DNA of 64,000 nt from Sphingomonas sp. IC-56 (GTDB taxonomy: Bacteria > Pseudomonadota > Alphaproteobacteria > Sphingomonadales > Sphingomonadaceae), in assembly GCF_021043375.1 (NCBI RefSeq), contig NZ_JAJNDV010000006.1, positions 1 through 64,000 on the forward strand, in the 5' to 3' direction. The notes under the pieces are model-generated. The model ran no database searches. It worked only from the letters and a program-made list of their open reading frames with translations, and was not told the DNA's origin. Shown here in pieces: positions 16,380 to 24,438 of the stretch (position 1 is the first letter of the stretch; every line of letters starts with the position of its first letter). The translations under genes were made by a program, and so were the position numbers.

Positions 16380-17408
16380 TCAGGCCGCCAGTTCCTGACG
16401 AACGATCTCGGCGCCGGCAGCCAGCGCCTTCAGCTTGCCGCGTGCGATCTCACGGGACAGCGGCGCCATGCCGCAGTTGGTGGCCGGGTAGAGCTTGTCG
16501 GCATCAACGAAGCGCAGCGCGTTGCGCAGCGTCTCGGCGACCTGTTCCGGCGTCTCGATCGTGTCGGTCGCGACGTCGATGGCGCCGACCATCACCTTCT
16601 TGCCTCGGATCAGCTCGATCAGGTCCATCGGCACGCGGGAGTTCTGGCATTCCAGCGAAATGATATCGATCTTCGACTTCTGGAGGTTGGGGAACGTCTC
16701 TTCATACTGGCGCCATTCGGAGCCGAGCGTCTTCTTCCAGTCGGTGTTGGCCTTGATGCCATAGCCGTAGCAGATGTGGACCGCGGTCTGGGCCTTCAGC
16801 CCGTCGGCCGCGCGCTCCAGCGCCGCGATACCCCAATCGTTCGCCTCGTCGAAGAATACGTTGAACGCGGGTTCGTCGAACTGGATGATGTCGACGCCGG
16901 CCGCTTCCAGGTCCCGCGCTTCCTCGTTGAGGATGCGGGCAAATTCCCACGCCAGGTTCTCGCGGCTCCGATAGTGCGCGTCATAAAGCGTATCGATCAT
17001 CGTCATCGGCCCCGGCAGCGTCCACTTGATCGGCTGATCGGTCTGCGCGCGCAGGAAACGAGCGTCCTCGACGAAAACCGACTTCGCCCGCGAGACGGCA
17101 CTAGCGACCGTCGGCACACTAGCGTCATAGCGGTTGCGGATGCGCACCGTCTCCCGCTTCTCGAAATCGACGCCGTCCAGATGCTCGATGAACGTGGTGA
17201 CGAAGTGCTGGCGCGTCTGTTCGCCGTCACCGAGGATGTCGATGCCGGCCTGCCGCTGATCGTCGACAGCCAGGCGCAATGCGTCCTGCTTGCCCGCAAG
17301 CAGCTCCTCGCCCTCTAGCTTCCACGGCGACCACAGCGTCTCGGGCGTGGCGAGCCAGGAAGGCTTGGGCAGGCTGCCCGCAGTGGTTGTCGGCAACAGA
17401 GTGGTCAT
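16380..17408 (-). CDS. mesD: Folate-independent methionine synthase MesD (core-MetE type)
   Basis: A 342-residue protein covering only the C-terminal catalytic half of MetE; the folate-binding N-terminal half is absent. Zinc ligands are in place: His211-x-Cys213 (VHICYG), Glu253 (SLECQN) and Cys312 (ATNCGM). The homocysteine-binding start (TTTAGSLPKP) and the DEPAF motif are also present. Its neighbour is a DUF1852 protein, which is the MesD/MesX arrangement known to make methionine without folate and apparently needing oxygen; the methyl donor is not established. I chose the ATG at 17408, five codons inside the longest frame. It lies 26 bases after mesX, downstream of a cobalamin riboswitch. 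Confidence 0.9.
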   Translation of the reverse strand: MTTLLPTTTAGSLPKPSWLATPETLWSPWKLEGEELLAGKQDALRLAVDDQRQAGIDILGDGEQTRQHFVTTFIEHLDGVDFEKRETVRIRNRYDASVPTVASAVSRAKSVFVEDARFLRAQTDQPIKWTLPGPMTMIDTLYDAHYRSRENLAWEFARILNEEARDLEAAGVDIIQFDEPAFNVFFDEANDWGIAALERAADGLKAQTAVHICYGYGIKANTDWKKTLGSEWRQYEETFPNLQKSKIDIISLECQNSRVPMDLIELIRGKKVMVGAIDVATDTIETPEQVAETLRNALRFVDADKLYPATNCGMAPLSREIARGKLKALAAGAEIVRQELAA

Positions 17409-17434
17409 AGGCAATACCTTCAAGTGCGTGGGGA

Positions 17435-18418
17435 TCAGAGGCCGCAGGTCGCAGACCAGCGCTGGAGCGCGGCACTGTGCGGCTTGATGAAATGCTCTTC
17501 GGCGAATTTGCCCTGCTTGACGGCGAGCCGGCTGCGCTCCTCGCGATCATAGACGATGCGGGTCAGCGAATAGTCCTGATACTTCAGGCTGGGCTGATAG
17601 TGCTCCGCCGCGACGGAATTGGCGTTGTAGATCTCCGGACGGTAGATCTTCTGGAAGGTCTCCATCGTGGCGATCGTGCTGGCCAGTTCGAGGTTGGTGT
17701 AATCGCTGACCAGATCGCCGATATGATAGAAGGCGAATGGAGCGACACTGTGCGGCGGCATAAAGTAGCGCACCTTCATGCCCATCTTCGCAAAATACTG
17801 ATCGGTGGGTGAGAACTTGTCGTTGCAATACTCGACACCCAGGATCGGATGCACGTTGGCGGTCCGGTGATAGATCTCCTTGCTTGATACGCTAAGGCAG
17901 ATGACCGGGGGTTTGCGGAAGTTGTCGCGATAGGCGCTCGACCTGAGGAAATGCTTGAACAGATTGCCGTGGAGATCGCCGAAGCCCTCCGGCGCCCCGC
18001 CACCTCCGGCCTTGAGGTGGTCGGCCAGGACGACGCTGAAATCGTAATCGCGCACGTAGGACGAGAAGTTGTTGCCGATCATCCCATTGCTGCGCTCGCC
18101 GCTGGTTCTGTCGGTGACAGTGGTGTGCAGGATCTCGATCAGCGGAAACGCTTCGTCATCCGCGCCGCCCCCAAGCGTGAGCGCAGCCGAGACGATCTTC
18201 AGCTCCAGCGTGTAGCGATCACCTTTTGGGTTGTCCCAGTGCATCAGCGCGTTGAAACGGTGATCGATCATCATCAGCGTGTTGCGCAGATTCTCCTGCC
18301 GGCTTTCCCCGCGCGCGAGATTGGCGAAGTTGGTGGTAATGCGCGTGTTGTCAGCCGGACGATAATGCTCGTCAAATGGGATGCTGCTGATCGAGAATGT
18401 GAACCCGCTATTCGTCAT
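17435..18418 (-). CDS. mesX: MesX (DUF1852), partner of MesD
   Basis: A 327-residue soluble protein of the DUF1852 family, which almost always sits next to a core-MetE gene and is required for MesD activity. There are no signal or membrane segments. Conserved-looking stretches include HYRPADNTRITTNFANLARG near the N-terminus, an Arg-Asp-Tyr-Asp-Phe-Ser segment near 125-135 and VEYCNDKFSPTDQYFAKMGM near 205-225. Its biochemical role is not settled. It is the first gene after the riboswitch leader (about 135 bases from aptamer end to ATG). Confidence 0.9.
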   Translation of the reverse strand: MTNSGFTFSISSIPFDEHYRPADNTRITTNFANLARGESRQENLRNTLMMIDHRFNALMHWDNPKGDRYTLELKIVSAALTLGGGADDEAFPLIEILHTTVTDRTSGERSNGMIGNNFSSYVRDYDFSVVLADHLKAGGGGAPEGFGDLHGNLFKHFLRSSAYRDNFRKPPVICLSVSSKEIYHRTANVHPILGVEYCNDKFSPTDQYFAKMGMKVRYFMPPHSVAPFAFYHIGDLVSDYTNLELASTIATMETFQKIYRPEIYNANSVAAEHYQPSLKYQDYSLTRIVYDREERSRLAVKQGKFAEEHFIKPHSAALQRWSATCGL

Positions 18419-18554
18419 GACTCACCTGGCTTTGCGGCGGAAGGTCAGGCGAAAGCGCGCGAGGCACGGACGGGCCCGAATAACGTGAAGCCAAGGACCG
18501 TCGCATCAAGCGCGATCCACCGGAGGAACCCCCGTCCGAGGAACGTTATGGCGT

Positions 18555-18750
18555 CGAAAGGCAGGTCTCCTGGCTCACGGGTCAACGCGGTGGCTCCGGC
18601 CTTCCCGAGCGCCTTGCGAGCGCCCAGTGACACGAAATGGAGCCGCCACTCGCCGCTTACAGTTGCGGGGGCAGCGCCGGATTCTGCCCCAAAGGACACC
18701 ACCGGCTTCCCGTCTTAGCCCCGCCGTCATGCCTGAAGCGGGGAACCTCG
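18555..18750 (-). promoter_or_regulatory. Cobalamin (AdoCbl) riboswitch controlling mesX-mesD
   Basis: Read on the minus strand, all hallmarks occur in order: a GGTTCCCCGC opening near 18746, GGGAAGCCGGTG, CCGGCGCTGCCCCCGC, the CAACTGTAAGCGGCGAG core (about 18649-18664), CACTGG (about 18623-18629), GGGAAGGCCGGAG, and the B12 box AGCCAGGAGACCTGCC at 18575-18560. A riboswitch of this class before a B12-independent methionine synthase is expected to switch the gene off when cobalamin is available and MetH can work. The expression platform lies between 18555 and the mesX start at 18418. Confidence 0.95.
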
Positions 18751-18759
18751 ACAGCCCCT

Positions 18760-18788
18760 TCTCAACACCATCAGCACCGGGCTGTCAA
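18760..18788 (-). promoter_or_regulatory. Probable mesXD promoter
   Basis: On the minus strand TTGACA (18788-18783) is followed after 17 nt by TTGAGA (18765-18760), a weak -10. The predicted start near 18753 coincides with the first base of the riboswitch, which supports the call. Confidence 0.55.
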
Positions 18789-18793
18789 CCACC

Positions 18794-18813
18794 ATATAAA
18801 GACATCTTTATAT
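18794..18813. promoter_or_regulatory. Perfect palindromic operator upstream of mesXD
   Basis: ATATAAAGA-CA-TCTTTATAT has 9-bp perfect arms and a 2-base centre, in otherwise GC-rich DNA, directly upstream of the -35 of the mesXD promoter. It resembles operators of ArsR-family regulators of methionine/SAM recycling (SahR type) as I remember them; that assignment is inference. The position suggests a transcription factor acts in addition to the riboswitch. Confidence 0.7.
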
Positions 18814-19097
18814 CATGATGTGGCGTCATAGCCTGCCTTTCCAGAGGAACAGGCAGTCAGGTCGGCTATGTATCCCTTGGCTCGAGCAGCAGCCGAACGC
18901 CATTCCCGACCTGAGCTCCTGCCTGTGAAGCCGAGTTCGGTTTTTCAGGGCTGCAACTGGACATGGAGTTAGTTGTTGGCTGCTCCGGAGCGAGGCCGCC
19001 TTGGGTGGCGCAGAGGGTGAAAGCGGTCAGTCGCTTCGAGCCCGAAGCATCACAACAGCCCGACGTAGTCTCGCGTCAGACCAACCAGAGAACGGTT

Positions 19098-21425
19098 CTA
19101 TCCCTCGGCATACTCCAGCTGCGGCTCAAGTATTTCGGGACCATCCGAATGAACGGTGACCGGGATCGACTTCGCCGCCGGCGTCCTACTTCCGGCGGCA
19201 TAGTGCCAGACCGGCATCAGCACGTTGCATTCGGGATAATAGCCACCGATGCAACCGATCGGAATGTCGTAGGCAACCACTAGCATGCCGGAAAGATGCC
19301 GATCGACCCCGTCGTCTGCGACCGTCCTTAATGTGACCGCCTGACCTACCTTCAATCCAAGTCGATCGATATCCGAACGGTTCATCAGCACTGCCTTGCG
19401 CGTGTTCTTGATGCCCCGGAAGCGGTCGTCATACCCGTATACGGTGGTGTTGAACTGATCATTACTCCTAAGCGTCATCAGCCTGAGAACGTCGCGGCCC
19501 GGGGCAGGCATATCGAGATCTTCGTCCAAGGCCTTGGGCGTCACGAACTTGGCACGACCGGTGTCGGTGTGCCATTCCCGCTTCTTCGCCGGCAGGGGCC
19601 GCTGGAAGCCGCCGGGCTCCCACATACGGCGCTCATAATCCCAGAAGATGTCCGGCAGTGTCCCACCGATTTCGCGACGAATCTCGGCGTAGTCCGACAT
19701 ATACGCATCCCAGCGCATGCGCGGGTTAGGATCGAGCACTCGTTGGGCCAGTTCGCAGATCAACCGCACCTCACTTATCAGGTGCGGCGACGCAGGCGTG
19801 CGCAGGCCCCGGTTGCCGTGGATGCAGCCTGAAGTATCCTCCATCGACAGTACTTGTTGTCCGGCCTGAGTCTCGTCGATCTCCAGGCGGCTAATCACCG
19901 GCAGGATATAGCTGATCTCGCCGGGCAGCAGAGCGCTACGATTGAGCTTGGTGATAATGTTCACCGTCAGCCGGATCTTGCGCCAGGCCGGCTCCATCTG
20001 GCCGTGATCCGGGATGGCCCGGACGAAGTTGCCGCCCAGCATGATGAACGCGCGGACATCGCCCCGCAGTACCGCTTCGCAGGTGTCCACCGTGTCGTAG
20101 CCGCGCTCTCTCGGCGGCTCGAAGCCGAACTGCTCGCCCAGACGGTCGAGCGGGAACAGTTCAGGCTTTTCCGTGACCCCCATCGTGCGTTGCCCCTGCA
20201 CGTTGGAGTGACCGCGAACCGGGCAGATGCCTGCGCCTTCGCGGCCGATGTTGCCGCGCATCAGCAGGAGGTTCACCAGCATCTGGATGGTTTCTACCCC
20301 TGCCTGATGCTGGGTGAGGCCCATGCCATATATGCCGATCGTCGCGCGCGCCTGGCTATAGACTTGGGCGGTTGCTTCCATGTCGGCGCGGAACAAGCCC
20401 GAGCGGCGCTCCAGCTCGTCCCAATCCTGCGCACGGACCCAGTCGGCGAAGCTCTCGAAACCGGCGGTATGTTCGGCGATGAACGCCTCGTCGAGCACCG
20501 AGCCGCCGGATGCCTTCGCCTCGTCGTGTAGCGTCAGCACCGCCTTGCAGATCCCGGCCAGCGCCGCGAGATCGCCGCCGGTCCTGACTTGATGATATTG
20601 CGAGCTGATCCGCGTCTCCTTGCCCGTCAGCATCTCCGTGGGCGATTGCGGGTTTACGAAACGCTCGAGACCGCGCTCGCGCAACGGATTGTAGGTGATG
20701 ATCGGCACGCCGCGCCGGCTCGCCTCCTGCAGCGGGTGGAGCATGCGGGGTGAATTGCTTCCAGGATTCTGCCCGAAAAACATGATACACTCGGTCTTGG
20801 CGAAATCGCCCAGATCGATGGTGCCGACGCCCTGTCCAATGCTGATGGGAAGCGCCACCGAAGTCGTTTCGTGGCACATGTTGGAGCTGTCGGGCAGATT
20901 GTTGTTGCCATACGCCCGGGCGAACAGCTGGTAGAGGTAGCTCCCCTCGTTCGACAGCCGTCCGGAACTATAGAAAACCGTACCCTTCTTGCGGTCCTCG
21001 ACGGCGCGCATCTCGCGCGCGATCTCATCCATTGCATGCCCCCAGGAAACCGGGACATATTTGTCGCTTGCTGCATCGTAGCGCAGGGGGTGAGTCAGCC
21101 GGCCGGGTTGCTCCAACTGGTATTCATCCCATTCCCGGAGTTCGCTCACAGTGTGCTTCGCGAAAAACTCCGGCGTGCAGCGGTTCGCCGTCAGCTCCCA
21201 CGCGACCGCCTTCACGCCGTTCTCACAATATTCGAACGGCAGCGGGTTGGCAGGCTTCACCCAGGCGCAGCTGTTGCACTGATACCCATCCACCTTGTTG
21301 TGGCGGCTCAAGGCAAGCGGCACGCTGCCTAACACGCCCTCGCGCCGTATGATGTTCCCCACGGAGCGGGCAGAACCCCACCCGCCGGCGGGAAGGCGGT
21401 ACGGCTTATATTCGGGCTTTTTCAC
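19098..21425 (-). CDS. YdeP/FdhF-type molybdopterin oxidoreductase alpha subunit
   Basis: A 775-residue member of the formate-dehydrogenase-like molybdopterin superfamily. An N-terminal segment carries a Cys-x2-Cys-x13-Cys cluster (YQCNSCAW then EYCENG) that could hold an Fe-S cluster. The bis-MGD-binding core includes NMCHETTSVALP, FFGQNPGSNSPRM and the MRGNIGREGAGICPVRGHSNVQG segment, and a molydop-binding C-domain lies at about 640-760. It lacks a twin-Arg signal, so it is probably cytoplasmic. I chose GTG 21425, preceded by GGAG at good spacing; a longer frame to 21491 begins with an Arg-rich tail. In E. coli YdeP is tied to acid resistance; the substrate is unproven. No FdhD or partner subunit is in the window. 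Confidence 0.88.
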   Translation of the reverse strand: MKKPEYKPYRLPAGGWGSARSVGNIIRREGVLGSVPLALSRHNKVDGYQCNSCAWVKPANPLPFEYCENGVKAVAWELTANRCTPEFFAKHTVSELREWDEYQLEQPGRLTHPLRYDAASDKYVPVSWGHAMDEIAREMRAVEDRKKGTVFYSSGRLSNEGSYLYQLFARAYGNNNLPDSSNMCHETTSVALPISIGQGVGTIDLGDFAKTECIMFFGQNPGSNSPRMLHPLQEASRRGVPIITYNPLRERGLERFVNPQSPTEMLTGKETRISSQYHQVRTGGDLAALAGICKAVLTLHDEAKASGGSVLDEAFIAEHTAGFESFADWVRAQDWDELERRSGLFRADMEATAQVYSQARATIGIYGMGLTQHQAGVETIQMLVNLLLMRGNIGREGAGICPVRGHSNVQGQRTMGVTEKPELFPLDRLGEQFGFEPPRERGYDTVDTCEAVLRGDVRAFIMLGGNFVRAIPDHGQMEPAWRKIRLTVNIITKLNRSALLPGEISYILPVISRLEIDETQAGQQVLSMEDTSGCIHGNRGLRTPASPHLISEVRLICELAQRVLDPNPRMRWDAYMSDYAEIRREIGGTLPDIFWDYERRMWEPGGFQRPLPAKKREWHTDTGRAKFVTPKALDEDLDMPAPGRDVLRLMTLRSNDQFNTTVYGYDDRFRGIKNTRKAVLMNRSDIDRLGLKVGQAVTLRTVADDGVDRHLSGMLVVAYDIPIGCIGGYYPECNVLMPVWHYAAGSRTPAAKSIPVTVHSDGPEILEPQLEYAEG

Positions 21426-21532
21426 AGAGATGCTCCGCCGACGGTGAGTAGCGAAAACTCCTCGGCTGCGGCGTGGGTTGCACCGGAACATGCGGCATGA
21501 CGATCTGTTCGTGTGGAATGTCCTGACCCGCC

Positions 21533-21817
21533 ATGGAGGCCAACGTGCTCGTCGACCGGGATTACCTACTGAAGAAACCCTCGGGCCCGTCGGCCCCCAA
21601 GCTGTTCCTGGACACCAAGGTCGTGCCCGCAGGTGTGAATACGCTAGGCAGTGTGGAAGTCGCGCTCAAACGGGTTGCAGCACGGACTGGTGTCAGGCCC
21701 GCGCTGATCCTGACCGCCGGTGCGGGGGCAATCGTGTACGGGCTGTTCCGTCTTTTTGCTGGTCGGTCCGGAGAGCCCCGCGACGAGCGGAGCCGCCCCA
21801 CCCGTACACCTGTCTAA
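21533..21817 (+). CDS. Small hypothetical protein with one membrane helix
   Basis: A 94-residue protein not recognised to family level. Residues 1-50 are polar with mixed charges, a hydrophobic helix follows (about 55-77, PALILTAGAGAIVYGLFRLF), and the tail is short and Arg-rich. That is the layout of small inner-membrane proteins with a cytoplasmic basic end. It diverges from the YdeP-like gene with about 107 bases between starts. No strong ribosome site is visible. It could be a chance frame, but codon use and composition look genuine. Confidence 0.5.
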   Translation: MEANVLVDRDYLLKKPSGPSAPKLFLDTKVVPAGVNTLGSVEVALKRVAARTGVRPALILTAGAGAIVYGLFRLFAGRSGEPRDERSRPTRTPV

Positions 21818-22051
21818 GACCCACAAATGGACTTTCAGCTCCCCTTCCCGCTTCCCAGAAGCGGACGCTCATCCATCTTGGCTCCCCTTGACCGCTAAGC
21901 GCCCAAAGCCGGTCGTTCGTCTTTACCTCCGGCAGCCGCAGATCGGCCCGAAAAGCACCAGAAGCGGCCTTTTCGCACAAGTGTAATAGCTCTGCCGTGC
22001 CCCCTTAATATTTGGTGTCCAGCAGCCCCCCAGAACAACTCGGGGGACAAA

Positions 22052-24427
22052 ATGAAACACCGTATTTCGCTCGCGGCGCTGCTCGCCACCACTTCCTTTT
22101 TTGCCGCGCCCGCTATGGCGCAGAGCACGATCGGGGACCCCGCCGTCTCTGAGCAAGATGGCGGCGACATCATCGTCACCGCACAGAAGATCGAGCAGCG
22201 CGCCGTCGATGTGCCGATCACGATTTCGGCGCTCACGGGCGAGCGCATGGCAGAGATCGGCGTGAGCGACCTGGACGAACTGTCGAACTACATTCCGGGA
22301 CTCAACATCCAGGAGCAGAGCGCCAACAATCCCGGCGTCGTGATCCGCGGCATCACGTCAGATTCCGGATCCTCGCAGCAGGGCCCGCGCGTCACGCTCT
22401 ATTATAACGGCGTCGACATCTCGCGCTCGCGCGGATCGTACCAGGCGATCTACGACCTGGAGCGCGTCGAAGTAATCAAGGGACCACAGGCGACGCTGTT
22501 CGGCACCGCCTCGGCCGTGGGTGCGATCAGCCTGACCTCGGCGCGCCCGCGCGAAGGCTATTCCGGCGCGCTCACCGCCGGCTATGGGAATTTCGATTCC
22601 ACGCTGCTCTCGGGCTTCCTCAACGCCGGGTCGGATACGGTCGCCGGGCGCGTGGCGTTCGAATGGAAGAAGCGCGACGGTTATGTCGAGAACCTGTCGC
22701 CGCGGCAGGAAAAGGATCTGTATTCGCAGGACCAGCTCGGCGTGCGCGCCTCACTGCGCTTCACCCCTAGCGATGCGCTAACGGCGGACCTGATCGGTAC
22801 CTATGACCAGCAGCGCAACGGCGGCACGCCGTTCATCTCGCGCGTGTTGCCGACCGAGGATGGCCCCGGCGATCCGTTCGGCCGCGCGCATCTGGACGGG
22901 TCGCCGCTGTCGGAGCAGGCGCTCGGCGCCGACCAGCTGGGTCTCAACCGCGAAGTGTATGACGTCAACCTGACCGCGAGCTACGATTTCGGGTCCGGCG
23001 TTACTTTCACCACCGTTAACGGCTATCGCAAGTTCGATAGCCAGGAAATGTTCGATGCCGACGGCTCGGCCGCCTGGTTCCTCGAGTTCGGCGAGATCGC
23101 GAAGGGCTGGCAGGCGAGCCATGAAGGCCGCTTCTCGTACAGCGATCCGCAGTGGCGCGCGTCGTTCGGCTGGAACGTGTTCGTCGAAGACAATTCACAG
23201 AACGTACCCTTCTCCACCGAGGAAGGCACCTTCATCCAGTGCCTGACCGCGCTGCAGGGCCGCCCTGCTCTCCCAAGCCTGCCGTGTATCAGCCCGGCTG
23301 GCGTGGTAACCGCGGCGAGCGCGACCGCTGGCGCAACCGGCGGGAGGCTGACGCAGGTTCCGTACCGTTCGGTCTATGAGAACCAGGGCCGTAACGACAG
23401 CTATTCGATGTTTGGGGATGCCACCTGGATTCCCACCCCGGCGTTAGAACTGACCGCCGGCGTCCGCGTGCTGATCGAGCAGCGAGAGTCGGGCTATCGC
23501 GCCGATGTCCCCGTGCCGCTGCTTCCTACCCTGCTTCCCGCGGCCGAGCGTGCAGCGCTGCTTGCAGTGGGCATTGGTCCGTCGCTGCTGCCAGGTCAGA
23601 TCGATACGCGCGGCCAGACCTTCACCGCGCGGCAATCCTATTCGGCGGTGCTGCCACGCTTAAACGTCCTGTACCGCCTCACGGACGATGTGAACGTGTT
23701 CGGGACCATTTCGAAGGGACGCCGTTCGCCCGTCGTGCAGCTCAATGCGCGGCGGCTGGCTACCGGTGCCCCCGCATCCAACCTCCAGCTCGTACCGGAA
23801 GAGAATGTCTGGAACTACGAAGCCGGGCTCAAGGGACGGGTCGGGCCGGTCTCGGGTTCGCTTGGCGTCTTCTACCAGAAATATGACGGCTTCCAGGTGA
23901 GCGTGCTCCAGCCCAACGGCACCTCGCTGACGCAGAGCGCCGGTACCGCCAGCAATCTGGGCGTCGAGGCCGAACTGAACGTCCGCGCCGCGTCTTGGCT
24001 CAACCTTTTCGGCAATGTCGGCTACATCAACGGCGGCATCGACGAGAATGACCGCTTCGCCTCTACCTTCTCGGGCGCGCGCTTCCGCCTCCAGCCCGAA
24101 TGGCAGGCAGCAGCCGGTTTCACCGTCAATGCGCCGCTTGGCAATGGCATGCGCTTCTTCGCCACGCCGTCGGTCACGCATCGCAGCCGCATCTTCTTCG
24201 AAGTGCCCAACAACATCGCCCTCTCGCAGGGGCCGGTCACGCTGGTGAACGCGCGCGCGGGTGTGAGCTTCATGGACGAACGCTTCGAAGTGTCCGGCTA
24301 CATCCGCAACGCCACCAACGAGCGCTATCTGCTCGACGCCGGCAATACTGGCGGAAGCTTCCGCACCCCCACCTTCATCCCGGCCGAACCGCGCTTCTAT
24401 GGCGCGCAGCTCACCGCACGTTTCTAA
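22052..24427 (+). CDS. TonB-dependent outer membrane receptor
   Basis: A 791-residue outer-membrane transporter. The signal peptide (about 1-24) ends in Ala-Met-Ala-Gln. A TonB-box-like IIVTAQK is at about 40-46, the plug domain (about 50-160) has VDVPITISALTGERM and VEVIKGPQATLFG, and the rest is a 22-strand beta-barrel ending in Phe. The plug belongs to the sphingomonad type often used for plant or sugar compounds rather than siderophores, but the ligand cannot be read. It starts after an AACTCGGGGG leader and is 11 bases from phoD, so the two are probably co-transcribed, with a glycosidase further on. Confidence 0.93.
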   Translation: MKHRISLAALLATTSFFAAPAMAQSTIGDPAVSEQDGGDIIVTAQKIEQRAVDVPITISALTGERMAEIGVSDLDELSNYIPGLNIQEQSANNPGVVIRGITSDSGSSQQGPRVTLYYNGVDISRSRGSYQAIYDLERVEVIKGPQATLFGTASAVGAISLTSARPREGYSGALTAGYGNFDSTLLSGFLNAGSDTVAGRVAFEWKKRDGYVENLSPRQEKDLYSQDQLGVRASLRFTPSDALTADLIGTYDQQRNGGTPFISRVLPTEDGPGDPFGRAHLDGSPLSEQALGADQLGLNREVYDVNLTASYDFGSGVTFTTVNGYRKFDSQEMFDADGSAAWFLEFGEIAKGWQASHEGRFSYSDPQWRASFGWNVFVEDNSQNVPFSTEEGTFIQCLTALQGRPALPSLPCISPAGVVTAASATAGATGGRLTQVPYRSVYENQGRNDSYSMFGDATWIPTPALELTAGVRVLIEQRESGYRADVPVPLLPTLLPAAERAALLAVGIGPSLLPGQIDTRGQTFTARQSYSAVLPRLNVLYRLTDDVNVFGTISKGRRSPVVQLNARRLATGAPASNLQLVPEENVWNYEAGLKGRVGPVSGSLGVFYQKYDGFQVSVLQPNGTSLTQSAGTASNLGVEAELNVRAASWLNLFGNVGYINGGIDENDRFASTFSGARFRLQPEWQAAAGFTVNAPLGNGMRFFATPSVTHRSRIFFEVPNNIALSQGPVTLVNARAGVSFMDERFEVSGYIRNATNERYLLDAGNTGGSFRTPTFIPAEPRFYGAQLTARF

Positions 24428-24438
24428 GGACGCCCGAC

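Noticed and set aside
18445-18702. 85-codon minus-strand frame over the mesX leader
   Set aside because: It covers the cobalamin riboswitch aptamer; the RNA motifs explain the sequence.
18963-19283. Plus-strand frame after the mesXD control region
   Set aside because: It runs into the 3' end of the YdeP-like gene antisense and has no start signal or domain.
21818-22051. Pho box upstream of the receptor-phoD operon
   Set aside because: No tandem CTGTCAT-like repeats with the right spacing could be found.
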